From Monosporascus cannonballus (lineage: Eukaryota; Ascomycota; Sordariomycetes; Xylariales), in contig QJNS01000047.1 of the NCBI GenBank assembly GCA_004154925.1, positions 186,001 to 250,000 on the forward strand: DNA of 64,000 bases, written 5' to 3'. Position numbers and translations under genes: made by a program. Below are positions 13,749 to 23,629 of the stretch, piece by piece (position 1 is the stretch's first letter; each line of letters opens with the position of its first letter). The notes beneath the pieces are model-generated. The model was given only the letters and a program-made list of their open reading frames with translations. It searched no databases and was not told the origin of the DNA.

Positions 13749-14257
13749 TGTTATAATAAAGTTACTTAGAAATATTAAGTAAATCTTTCCAGATATATTT
13801 ATTTATTGTTTTTATATTTGAGACAAAACTCTTTAGAAAAAAAGAATAATGTTTTAAAAATCAGAGTTTTTGTTTTCAAAGAATTTTTTAACTCTTACTA
13901 CTAGTGCATAACCGCTAAATCTTGCCTAAGGGCTTTTGTTTCTTTTAAGCAATTTGAGTAATTCAAATAAGCTGTTCAAATTACATATATTATATAGATT
14001 GCCGACAAATATATTTTTTAAAAATAACACATATAATGGATAAATTCTTTATCTAAATTATACCTACTTAATTGCGTTCCCTAATTATCAATCTAAGCTC
14101 TTAATCAAAGATATCGTTCTTTTAATAAAGAGAAACACCTTTAAATATTTTAACAAATAATCTTATAAATTATTACTTGCCTTAATATGAATGGTAAATT
14201 AAGACCTTTTTGAACATTGCTTATACCTTCGAGTAGATGTATACCAGGTTCATTACA
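13749..14257 (+). repeat. LTR shared by A1 (3' end) and possibly A2 (5' end)
   Basis: 509 bp, TGTTATAATAAAG to GGTTCATTACA. Aligned along its length with 19453-19980 and with 1287-1764. It is continuous on its left with A1's tail, so it is A1's 3' LTR. What follows (14258-14520) does not match A1's own leader, so A2 appears to have lost its own 5' LTR and gag region, or the two elements share this one. Confidence 0.7.
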
Positions 14258-15617
14258 GTTATATTAAATGAACATATTTTTATTTTTTCTATACAAAAAA
14301 TAATTCAATTATTAAACGAGATATATACACTTAAGAGAAATTTTTTATCGTGTATTTATAAACGTTAAACATCCAGTTCTTATAATATATATTCGTATTA
14401 AATAACATAATGTAAAAGTAAAAATGTGTAAAAACTTCTCGAATTTATTTGTTTAAATAAGAATAATTTTAATATATATATATATTTAATAACAATAACC
14501 AATTGGAAAAACACAACTGATCTATTATAATACACAATAATGAAAAATTTAATAATTGTAGGTAAGAAATGTATATATTTATATTAATTGTGACTTTGTT
14601 CAAATTGCGATTAAAACAATATATTATCCTATTTGCCAGGACTTTAAGGTTAAAGCCTATAAGTATTACCTAGGATAAACGGCTTCCAAAATAACTGTGG
14701 AGATAAGATACCAGTACTACCTTAATTCCTAAAAGTGTAAGATGCATATAGAGAACGGTCAGTTTCGACCGAATATTAACAACTATGGATAGTTATCCCT
14801 AAAGCTTTGCGAATTTCCAGAATATTCGGTGCATGCCGAAAAACCCAAATCGAACTTTTACGACCTGTTACATTTTACCGTTTGTTACCTTAACGATTAT
14901 TTCGTTCATCTTAAAGCCAAAAAAGATAACGATTTTTGGCCTGGATAGGACGAAAAAATATTTACCGAACCAAATAACGTATGTAAATGCATAAAAACCT
15001 CCCGATGGCCGGAATATCCTAAATTTTGTTACTTACATTTTAATTTAGAACGGAATCGAAAAGCCATATTGCAAGGATGCTTATGTTACGCCCTAACGTT
15101 TTGCATTTAATACGAATTCCTAGATATGGGAATACCTTTTTCGGAGGTATACTTTTTCGACCTTATGATTTAGGAAATGTAAACCTAAGGATTGAGCCAG
15201 AAAAAAACGATTATTTTTGGATGCCAGTTGGGCAGAAAGAAATGGTATAAATATATGGATAATTATTGTATTAAGCATATGGCTAAAAAGGTTCGAAAAT
15301 AAAGATGTTTTTTCGTAAGTAAATTACGTTAATTAAAAAACGATAAAAGCCTTCGAAGGTAAGGTATCGAAAAGCCTTAATATATAAGACCTTATATAAG
15401 GTAACTAAGGGATTACGTAATTAGATCGAGATTTTTTTGCGATACAAAAATAAAACGTTTAAAGTTATAATCGATTTAGGAGCAAAAAGTAATTTCATTT
15501 TTCTTATGGTGGCAAAAAAGCATTAGATTTCCTGGAAATATAAGTTGAAGTTTTATAAATTACGTACGGTAAACGGAAGCTTGTTTACATACGAAAACGG
15601 ACGAGTTTTTCGAAAAA

Positions 15618-15848
15618 TTGAAAAACTTCCAGTACGGATTTAAGAATATTAAAAACGGATTTCGCTGGATATTGCCGATATTTCCGGATATGATATTATC
15701 CTGGGAATACTATGGCTTAGGTCCAGTAATTTACGTATTACCTGGAAATATTAAATATTTTTATAAGAAAATACATTCCCCGAAAAAAATAACCAAAAAA
15801 TTTGTTATATTATTAAGGAAATCTAAATTGCAGATTAAGCCTTTATAG
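15618..15848 (+). pseudogene. A2 protease-region fragment
   Basis: A 76-codon open stretch with FRWILPIFPDMILSWEYYG, like the fungal Gypsy pattern where a Trp-x-Leu-Pro strand is followed by DxILGxxWL after the aspartic protease. The same string appears in A3 on the minus strand near 37670-37720 (ISPISPDIILS). The catalytic Asp-Thr/Ser-Gly triad should lie upstream near 15470-15500 (VIIDLGAKSNFI-like) but is not intact. A fragment only; not a gene. Confidence 0.5.
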
Positions 15849-15949
15849 TATTCCTTAAATATTAATGGTTTAAGAAATTATTTAAAAATAAGAAAAACCA
15901 CGAATTACCACCATATGGTTAATGGGATTATAAGATACCCATTAAGGAA

Positions 15950-16660
15950 GGATATTATTTTAAACTTTATAAAATTTATTATATAAATCCTGATAAGTTA
16001 AAGGCTTTATGGAAAAGGATTTAATTTAAGTTGAAAAAAGGATATATTTAACCTTTTGATTTCTTAATTGGATATTTTATCTTTATGGTACCAAAAACTA
16101 AGGATGGAAAGCAAAAAATTAACGAAAATGGAGACCTGGATTTCGGAAAAGTGATCGATTATTAATAATTAAACGATATTACGATCAAAAACGAATATCT
16201 TTTAATCCTTATGAATACGTTAAAGAAAAACGTTAACAAAGCCAAATAATTTACTGCATTTGATTTTCGAAACGGTTATTACCGTATCAAAATGGCCAAG
16301 GGAGAAAAATAAAAAACGGCATTTAGAATAATATATGGGCTTTACGAGTACAAAGTAATGCCTATAGGATTTATTAATGCTTCCGCCAGTTTTTAACACT
16401 TAGTTATAATTACCTTTAAAAAATTTCTGGATAAGTTTATATTTGTTTATCTCGACAATATCCTTATTTATTTCGAGATTTTCGGGGAATACAAAAAGTA
16501 AATCGCTTAAATGCTTTAAACATTAAACGAAATAAATATTCGAATTAACCTAGCTAAGAGCGTATGGTACATATAAAAATTAGATTTTTTAGGATATATT
16601 TTTATTTCCGGCCAAATTTAGCTTTAATGCTTTAAGATAAAAGCAATTAAGGATTGGCCT
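15950..16660 (+). pseudogene. A2 reverse transcriptase remnant
   Basis: Reads TAFRIIYGLYEYKVMPIGF from about 16318, then a palm box YLDNILIYF with the four signature codons at 16448-16459. Functional Gypsy enzymes have YLDD; the second Asp has become Asn by one G-to-A change. A stop also lies just upstream, where ASASFQ is expected (TAA for CAA). Conversion of CAA/CAG to stops and Asp to Asn is the RIP footprint. Non-functional. Confidence 0.75.
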
Positions 16661-16672
16661 ATCCTTTATAAG

Positions 16673-16948
16673 GTGACCGTTATAAATATCCGGCAAATTT
16701 TAGGATTTATAAATTACGTACGTAGCTTAATTAAGGGATACGGAGATATAATTAAGTTATTAACGAAACTTATTATTAAAAAGTATGTAAGAAAGGAATT
16801 TAAATATTTAAAGAAAGCGAAGAAAGCATTCCAGATTTTAAAAGATGCGATTATTAATAGATTTATAATAAGATTACCTAACGCCGATAAAAGGAAACGC
16901 CTAAAGACGGATATTTTAGATTACGCATTAAGTGCCGTCCTAGAATAA
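16673..16948 (+). pseudogene. A2 RT-connection / RNase H fragment
   Basis: 91 open codons beginning TVINIRQILGFINYVRSLI, the RT-connection motif lrxFLGfxNYYRrFI. It continues with AFQILKDAI and DILDYALSAVLE, the start of RNase H (normally TDASxxAiGavL; the catalytic Asp-Ala-Ser has been altered to Asp-Tyr). The homologous fragment in A3 is on the minus strand at 36475-36735. Confidence 0.75.
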
Positions 16949-17439
16949 TTAAAAAATAACGGCAAATGGTACCTAGTAATATATTATTTAAAAGTATTCG
17001 GAAATGCATAATTTAGATACCTAATTTACGATAAGGAGTTGCCGGCAATTATTAATATTTTTAAGGAATGGGAATTTTTTTTTAGCGGAACGAAAGAACC
17101 TTTCGATATTTACTTTGATTATAAAAACTTGACTTAATTTATAAAAACTTAAGAATTAAATAAACGATACGAAAAATGGATAATTTTTCTGTTAAGATTT
17201 AATTTCAGGATATATTACATTAAGGGAAAAGAAAATATTTAGGTCGAGGTTTTTAGTCGTAAAAGAAATTATAATTCTAAAATTCTCAAAAAGTATGCAA
17301 ATGTTATAATATAACCAGAATAGTACTATATAATTATGCAAAACTTTAAGGAAATTATTCCCCGAATTTTTGATACGGTTTCGGAATTCCTACGATAAAA
17401 GGAATAAAAGGAAATTTAGTAATTAAAGGGATAATTAAA

Positions 17440-18580
17440 GGATTAATTATTCTATTATGGCAAAATTTATGTTTTTAAGGATTAATAGGAACAATTCGTA
17501 AAGGAATTTTACGAAATTTTATTATATGGATATTAAGGAATTTTTAAGATTATCCGACGGTTATAAAAAAAATACGATTTCCTTAAGTTACGCCGTATGG
17601 TTAAAATAATTATTAAAAATTGCAATATGTGTAATAAGGCTAAAGTAGTACGCTATAAACCTTACGGGTTATTATAATTTACCGATATTTTTAATAAAAT
17701 ATGGAATATTATAACTTAGAATTTTATTATTAGCTTGCCTTTATTTCAAAATTTAATTACTGGAGTTAAATATAACAGAATGTAAGTAATTATTAATAAA
17801 CTTATTAAGTATGGGTATTTTTTACCTTTTAAAAGAAACGCGACGGCAAAATAGTTAGCATATGCCTTTATTAGATATTATTTAGATAAATACGGAATAT
17901 CAAAAAAAATCATTTCCGATAAAAATACGTTGTTTATTTCCAAATTCGGTATTAGCTTTTTTAAATAAATCGGTATTAAGCTTAAATTCTTAATAACGTA
18001 TTATTTTTAAACGGATAGATAAATAAAACGATTTAATTAGATTTTGGAATAATATTTCCGAAGTTATATTAATTATTAATAGGATAATTAGGTAAAACTT
18101 TTACTCCTGGTATAAATCGTTTATAATATATTTATTAATAAAGATATGGGCGTATTTTTTTATACAGCTATGTACGGATATAACGCAAAAACGCAACGAC
18201 TTAAATAACTGCTTAATAAGATACTAAAAATTATTACGATTACCCCAAAAGCAAAAATATTAACGATAAAGATTAAAATAATTTAAGTTCGTTTCCAGAA
18301 TAAATTGCGATTCCTTTAATAACAAATAATTTAATATTATAATAAGAAAAGAATTAAGGGATTAATTTTAATGAAAAAAGTTAAAATTTACTTGTTACGC
18401 CAAAAACAAACCGCAATTTCGAATATTTTATATATTAAAACGAAAAGACCGAGCGATAAGCTCGATTTTAAGAAATTTGGTTCGTTGAAAGTTGAAAAAG
18501 TTATTTTTAAAATTAATTGCCGACTGTCGTTACTTAAAAAAATAAAAATATACCTTGTTTTTTACATTTTTTGTATTTGA
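17440..18580 (+). pseudogene. A2 integrase remnant with GPY/F-like module
   Basis: The zinc finger's CxxC reads CNMCNKAK near 17614. The catalytic core shows NFIISLPLF near 17720 (family: DFIxxLP, first Asp lost) and IISDKNTLFISKF near 17912 (second Asp kept). An open stretch at 18371-18580 matches the integrase C-terminal GPY/F pattern: RPSDKLDFKKFGSLKVEKVI, then YLVFYIF for the HPVFHvs ending. Several in-frame stops; inactive. Confidence 0.65.
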
Positions 18581-18641
18581 ATTAGTACTTAAGAACGCCC
18601 CGTTAAAAACAGATTTGGAACTTGAAAAGGATTTTAATGAA

Positions 18642-18755
18642 TACGAAATCGAATAAATACTGGATTCCAGAATAATTAAAAACGGAATCCAGTATTTAAT
18701 TAAATGGGAAGGATATTTATATAAAAAAACATTTAAAACCCGGTTAATTATTTAA
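18642..18755 (+). pseudogene. A2 chromodomain remnant
   Basis: Reads YEIE, stop, ILDSRIIKNGIQYLIKWEGY, clearly the chromodomain pattern YEVExILdsRxxxxxxqYLVKWkGY. The later SExTWEP part is blurred (KKTFKTR). In chromoviruses this domain steers integration to heterochromatin, which would fit clustering of family A here; that link is general knowledge, not shown by this window. Confidence 0.7.
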
Positions 18756-18779
18756 TAAATGCGATAGATTTAATTAAGA

Positions 18780-19452
18780 CGTTTTACCGCCAGAATTCTG
18801 ACCGATCGTTTTTAATGCGGCCAAGGTTGCAGGCGATAACGGTCCTCCGCTTAAATCCAAACCTTCGGCGTTCCAGTCGAAAAAGATAAACGTCCCCAAA
18901 ACGGCGTCCATCTTAGATATAAGTTATGCTTGCTTTGCGTTTACGCAATGCCGTTTTTCTTCCATCGTTTCCCGTTTTTCCAGCTGGTTTAACTTTAAAT
19001 TTTTTTAAATAGTTCTACCGCCTTTTTCTTAAGAAGGTTTTGTTAAAAGCGTAAGCGCCTTAATTTTTTAACAAATTCTTTCGACTTTTTATTTTGTTAA
19101 CGGCGCAATTTAATTAACTTTTTTTTACCGCCTTTTGTTCCCTTTTCGTAATCTCCTGGTACGTTAGAAAATTATTTTCAGTTTTACGTTATTTGCGTAA
19201 TAAACGGTTTTGCGTTTCGTTTATTTTCTGTAGCGAGTTTATACTTAAAACATTACAGGAGGGACGTTATCGACGGATGTAATAATTACAATTTAGATAT
19301 TTCGGAACGTAAAAATAGTTAGTTTCGCCAAGTCGGACATAGTTTGAATAAAGAAAAGCCTTAATGCCAAATTTTTCAATTGAAACAATACGAATATCGC
19401 GGGAGCCGCGTTAATTTAACCGAGGTTTTCTTTTTTTTTTTTGAATACGACC
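18780..19452 (+). other. A2 3' untranslated internal region
   Basis: Non-coding tail between chromodomain and LTR. It starts GTTTTACCGCCAGAATTC and is also found in A1 (13145 onward) and, inverted, in A3 (about 34500-34600). Less damaged than the rest of A2 around 18780-18900. Confidence 0.5.
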
Positions 19453-19980
19453 TGTTATGATAAAGTTAGCTGGGATATCCCTAACCTTTTTTAACAAAGC
19501 AAAAGTGGCGACTTACGATTCTTATTTTTGAGACAAAAATCTTTGGAAAAGAGAAATGGTATTATAGGAACAGGGGTTTTTATTTCGAAAAAACCAACTT
19601 TTAAGGCCTAACGCGGGCCTGTTACGGCTGAATTCCGGACGGGAGGTTTGGTTTTTAAGGTGATCTGGTAAATTTAGGTGATTTGGGGACCAGATTATAC
19701 GGATCTAATAAATCCATGATATATTTATTTTAGGAATTGAGATATATAATCATTCGGTTTTTCATGTAAATAGCATTTACTTAGTTTTCGCTCCTTAATT
19801 ATTAATTTAAGTTCTTAGTTCAAAGGTAATTGTATTATTTTTTAATTAAGGGAAAAGTACTTAAATGTTTTTAACGAATAGATTACTAAATTATTTCTCG
19901 CCTTATTGTTATCTGCAAATTAAGACTCCATTTCGGATATTGCTTATACCTTTAGGTAGATGTATGATAGGTTCGTTACA
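19453..19980 (+). repeat. 3' LTR of element A2
   Basis: 528 bp, TGTTATGATAAAG to GGTTCGTTACA, with canonical TG...CA ends. Less mutated than its partner at 13749-14257. Its right half matches the A3 LTRs (inverted), but its left half does not. Confidence 0.75.
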
Positions 19981-20228
19981 ATTTTGTATTATTATAATAT
20001 CTATTATAAAACGATTACTAGTCTTATATTATGCCTATTTCTTTTAAAAGAAAAAAATTTTAAATTTAGTATATTGTTGACAAAAATATAATAAGAATAT
20101 AAAACGAAATTTTGCTTACGAATAATAATATTGATAAAAAGATTTCTTAAATATATATTATATAGTTATTAAAAGAGTTAATTAGGTAAAAATGTAAATA
20201 AATAAAGAATAATAAATATTATAATAAC

Positions 20229-20446
20229 TGTGAGACCCTGCATCACACACAGAAGCATATAACTGAAGAAAAGGTGTATTAAAAATTGCACAACCTCTAG
20301 AAGGTCTTCTATAAAAGGTGAAGGTGGTGAACCCTCCTTAAATACAGATAAAAACAGTGGTAGCCAAGAGATAAGAATACCGGAGTGGCCGAAACCATTT
20401 CCACTAGTCGGTTAGCTAACTAAGCCATGGCGTACCTAGGTTGAAC
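20229..20446 (-). mobile_element. Unmutated 218-bp island, tRNA-derived SINE candidate
   Basis: A markedly less A+T-rich segment bracketed by AATAAC (20223-20228 and 20447-20452), a possible target duplication. On the minus strand it begins near 20440 with TACGCCATGGCTTAGTTAGC. TGGCTTAGTTAG fits the RNA polymerase III A box (TRGCNNAGYNGG) in a tRNA-like D-arm position, followed by CGACTAGTGG where an anticodon arm would be. A B-box-like GGTTTCGGCCAC follows about 25 bases on, but it is imperfect. The other end, TGTGAGACCCTGCATCACAC, is non-tRNA body. Class is inference; the composition contrast and bracketing repeats are seen directly. Confidence 0.45.
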
Positions 20447-20452
20447 AATAAC

Positions 20453-23220
20453 AGAAAGAAAATATTACTTTTTAACAAAACTGTTAAATTTATTTTTATC
20501 CTTTATATATTTAGAAAATTAAAACTTAATTCAAAACGCAATTAAGAAATATATAATTGGATAATTTTTAGTAGAGGTGCAAAAGTCTTACTAAATTTCT
20601 GCACGATTTATAAAAACGCGTATTTTCTTCTATTTTAACGCCAATACCATTTATACTTTAATTATAAGTAAACAGCCTAATGTAGGTCCAATTGCTTGGC
20701 GAAAAAAATAGTTATCTTATACGAAAACTAAATAAAAATCCACAAAAAACTTAGACGACGGTTTTGTCGAAATCGTGAGAAAATACGAAATATCTTTGAT
20801 TATCGTTTAAGGCGTTTGTAATCGTTATATGCGTTAAATTTTAATCTAATTTTCGTTATGGTCGGATTATTTATATAAATTTCGACCGGTTTATAAAAGA
20901 GTATTTCGAACGATTTAGTAATTTCAATCCTTTTATATTTATTGTTATATTTACCGAATTATGGTATTTATAAATCTTTAAGTAAATTTTAATGCGGTAA
21001 TTTCTCCGAAAAGTGATAATATAATAATATTTGCTTTAACATCCGTTTTTAATTTTAAACTATACGAAATAAAGACTTTTTTAAGCTTTTGAATCCCGCG
21101 ATAAATCATTCAAATGATAGCGAAAAGTTTTATTTAACGACGAAACGAATATAGACCGTGAATACGGTAAATACACGTAATACGCCTTCCGGCGAAAAAG
21201 TTTTTGACATATTATCTTTTCTGATTTTACGTATTATGCCAATTATTAAGTATATCTGTCGTAGTAAAAGCAATTTATTTATTATCCGAATATATATAGC
21301 CCCGATACAAAAACCCGGCTAGACGTAAATATTTTATGGTGGATTTGGATATGGAAAACAGAGCTTCCTAATAGCCTTTAATAGGAACCCCGAAGTTGCC
21401 CGAGGCGGAATAACCGGCCGCGTTTATCGTAATTATCTTACCGAATACCTTCTCGAATACCTTAATAGCGACTTTATTTTTAAGCAAAATAACGCTTCCG
21501 TTTATAGCGGCCGAATCGTAAAAGAATGACTTTAAAAGCAGACCATCAAAATATTAAAGCAATCCTTATATTTGCGCGGCTTAAACCTTATTAAAAACGT
21601 ATAAAAGTTATTAAAAGAACGCATTTAAAAAAAGGAACCGAAACTTAGGTTATTCGATAATACGCTAAAAGCTTTAGATTTACTTAGTACCATTGTAATT
21701 ATTAAATAAAAGAAATTCGCAAAAGTTATATTAAATAACTTAATATATAATCGGTTAAAACCAGTCGAAGTTATAATTATAATTTAGGGCTGGTATAGAA
21801 AGTATTAAAGTAATTTACCCTACCTATAATTTATTTACTTACAAAGAATTAAAACCGCTATTTATTTTATTAAGGATTAGCGAAAAAGACATAAGTAAAT
21901 TTGAGAAAGTAGTGATTGGAAATATAGGGTGTAAAGATTAAACCGAGACATTTGCACTGTGACTATAGAATTTATGTAGTTTATCAATATTCATAACTTT
22001 TCTATAACGAAATTACTATGTATCAATATACGTAATAGCTATACATAAAATATAAAAGAAATAAATTTAGTTACAATTATTTATTTAAAAGAAAATATAT
22101 TAGTATATAAATTTATACAACCTTTAATATCGCAAGCCTGTCTATACTTTTAAAAAATCCTTAAATAAATAAATATAATAAAAAGTTTAAAGAACGAAAA
22201 AATATTTTATAAATACCTTTAAACCGAAATAATTATTGAGAAGAATAATAATTATAATTAAAAACTTTATTAAATTGATGTGATTCTAAAAAGTAATAAA
22301 AAACGATAATTAAACGCTTAAATAATTTAAAGTATCAAGGAAATATATTAATTAAAAATACTTTTATATACTAAAATACAAAAAGGGTTCGTTTTAATAG
22401 AAATATATATATACCGTTACAAGGCTATACAAATGTTATACGCGTTACGAAAGCGCACGCAATTAGCTAAATAGAAGAACGCAACTAATATCCCCTATAC
22501 CTGACACAATCCGAGCGATTTAGTCAAACTCCTACGGCAATATTCTAAAACCATCGATTCCTAAACATATTCTAGAATTGTATTTCGCAATCAACTCATA
22601 CTAAGAATGCAACCTTTTTCTAAGCGTATTAAGTAAATACAGATAGTTTTGAGTAGAAATGAATATATATACAAATATACAAAGATTTTGAACTTGGTTT
22701 AAATATGTAATTATTAATCGCCTACTTAATTTTATATATATAAAAGAGTTTTAATCAAGTTCTTAATCTATATCTACTATTAAATTTCAATATATGATAT
22801 ATTATATATAAAACATATTATTAGTTATAGATAACTACATTAACTGTTATATATAAAATACCAGTTTCCTTTAAAAGGCAACTTTAGCCTATTAAACTCT
22901 ATTTTTACTAAGCACTTAGCTTTATTATAGCTTTATTACTAATATACTTTCTTATATATCTTTGAAACTACTTACTATACTTAATCTTACGTTGTATATA
23001 TTCCGCTAAGTATTACTATTCATAACTGCAGTAACTATTTGTATTAATATTATCCTCTTTTAATAAATAACTGTTTAAAAGTAATTAATATTAAAGTCTT
23101 AGTGGTTATAATAGAAATCATTAATCGCGATATTTAGCATTAAAAATAAGCCATATATTTTTAAAAAGTGATGAAAAGTTATAAAGTACTGCGCTAGGTA
23201 TTAATATAAATTCTTATATT
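20453..23220. other. Unassigned RIP-degraded DNA left of B2
   Basis: About 2.8 kb without open frames. The part at 20570-21960 is somewhat richer in G+C and CpG and reads as coding-like if RIP stops are ignored, but I could not place it in a family. Around 22350-22500 it shares a direct repeat with 30390-30535, and around 22870-23110 an inverted repeat with 30060-30310 (see findings). Confidence 0.4.
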
Positions 23221-23629
23221 TGTAACGGCTAAAGATTTAACCAACTAATAAACCTAAGTCGTACGGGTTTACCTATATAGAAGTGTTGTAAAAATTTAAG
23301 CAATAAATAACTTACTTACATTTCCAAATACTAAAAATATTTTAATTGATAGAATTTTAATATAAGTTAATATTATTTATTTTATAAACTTTTCGAATAT
23401 ATATATTTTATTTTTAATTTAAGCTATTTATACTGGCTTCACGATATTTCTTTATTAATTCTTTATAAGTCGCTTAAATTACTTCAAATTTTTTTTGGAC
23501 TTAAAATCTCTGAACCAATAAAGCAAGTTAAATCTATTAAATATATTACATAACTTCGAACTTAATTGGAATTGCGCTTTCAAAAAGCTCCACCGTCCTT
23601 ATAATAGCTAGGTTTGTTAAATTGTAAAA
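23221..23629 (-). repeat. 3' LTR of element B2
   Basis: 409 bp on the minus strand. Left end TGTAACGG is the reverse complement of the B-family LTR terminus CCGTTACA. Right end GTTAAATTGTAAAA aligns with GTTAGGTTATAACA at 29731-29744. Confidence 0.6.

Larger units (their letters stand above)
1287..14257 (+). mobile_element. Ty3/Gypsy element A1, RIP-degraded, split by nested element B1
   Basis: A plus-strand Ty3/Gypsy retrotransposon from a 5' LTR ending at 1764 to a 3' LTR at 13749-14257, interrupted by B1 (5387-11392). Removing B1 leaves about 7 kb, normal for a Gypsy element. Order follows the readable copy A2: a shared pre-protease block near 3080-3140 (A2: 14740-14830), the reverse transcriptase up to about 5280, the RT-connection/RNase H region cut by B1, then integrase and tail from 11393 to 13748. 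The polymerase signature is destroyed: at 4859-4870 the YLDD motif reads YLNN. A ~110-bp insertion absent from A2 lies at 3779-3910. The 5' boundary is by eye (LTR start TGTTA read as TATTA) and uncertain by tens of bases. No convincing target duplication was found. It cannot encode active protein. Confidence 0.75.
14520..19980 (+). mobile_element. Ty3/Gypsy chromovirus A2, 5'-truncated, best-preserved pol
   Basis: A plus-strand element whose pol can still be followed. Domains in order: pre-protease/protease block (14640-15850), reverse transcriptase (15950-16650), RT-connection and RNase H (16673-16948), zinc-binding and catalytic integrase (17440-18330), GPY/F-like module (18371-18580), chromodomain (18642-18755), 3' LTR (19453-19980). 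The chromodomain places it among chromoviruses, the dominant fungal Gypsy group. Compared with A1 and A3, about 1.2 kb of gag and a private 5' LTR are missing. Substitutions are mainly C to T and G to A, as expected of RIP. The left edge is where similarity to A3 (near 38800, inverted) begins. Confidence 0.75.

Noticed and set aside
2679..20047. Short open frames of 60-98 codons in the A+T-rich region (such as 2679-2861, 10702-11056, 13323-13508, 19865-20047)
   Set aside because: Composition-driven: rich in Ile, Lys, Phe, Tyr and Asn, lacking motifs, overlapping retrotransposon sequence in the wrong frame or LTRs.
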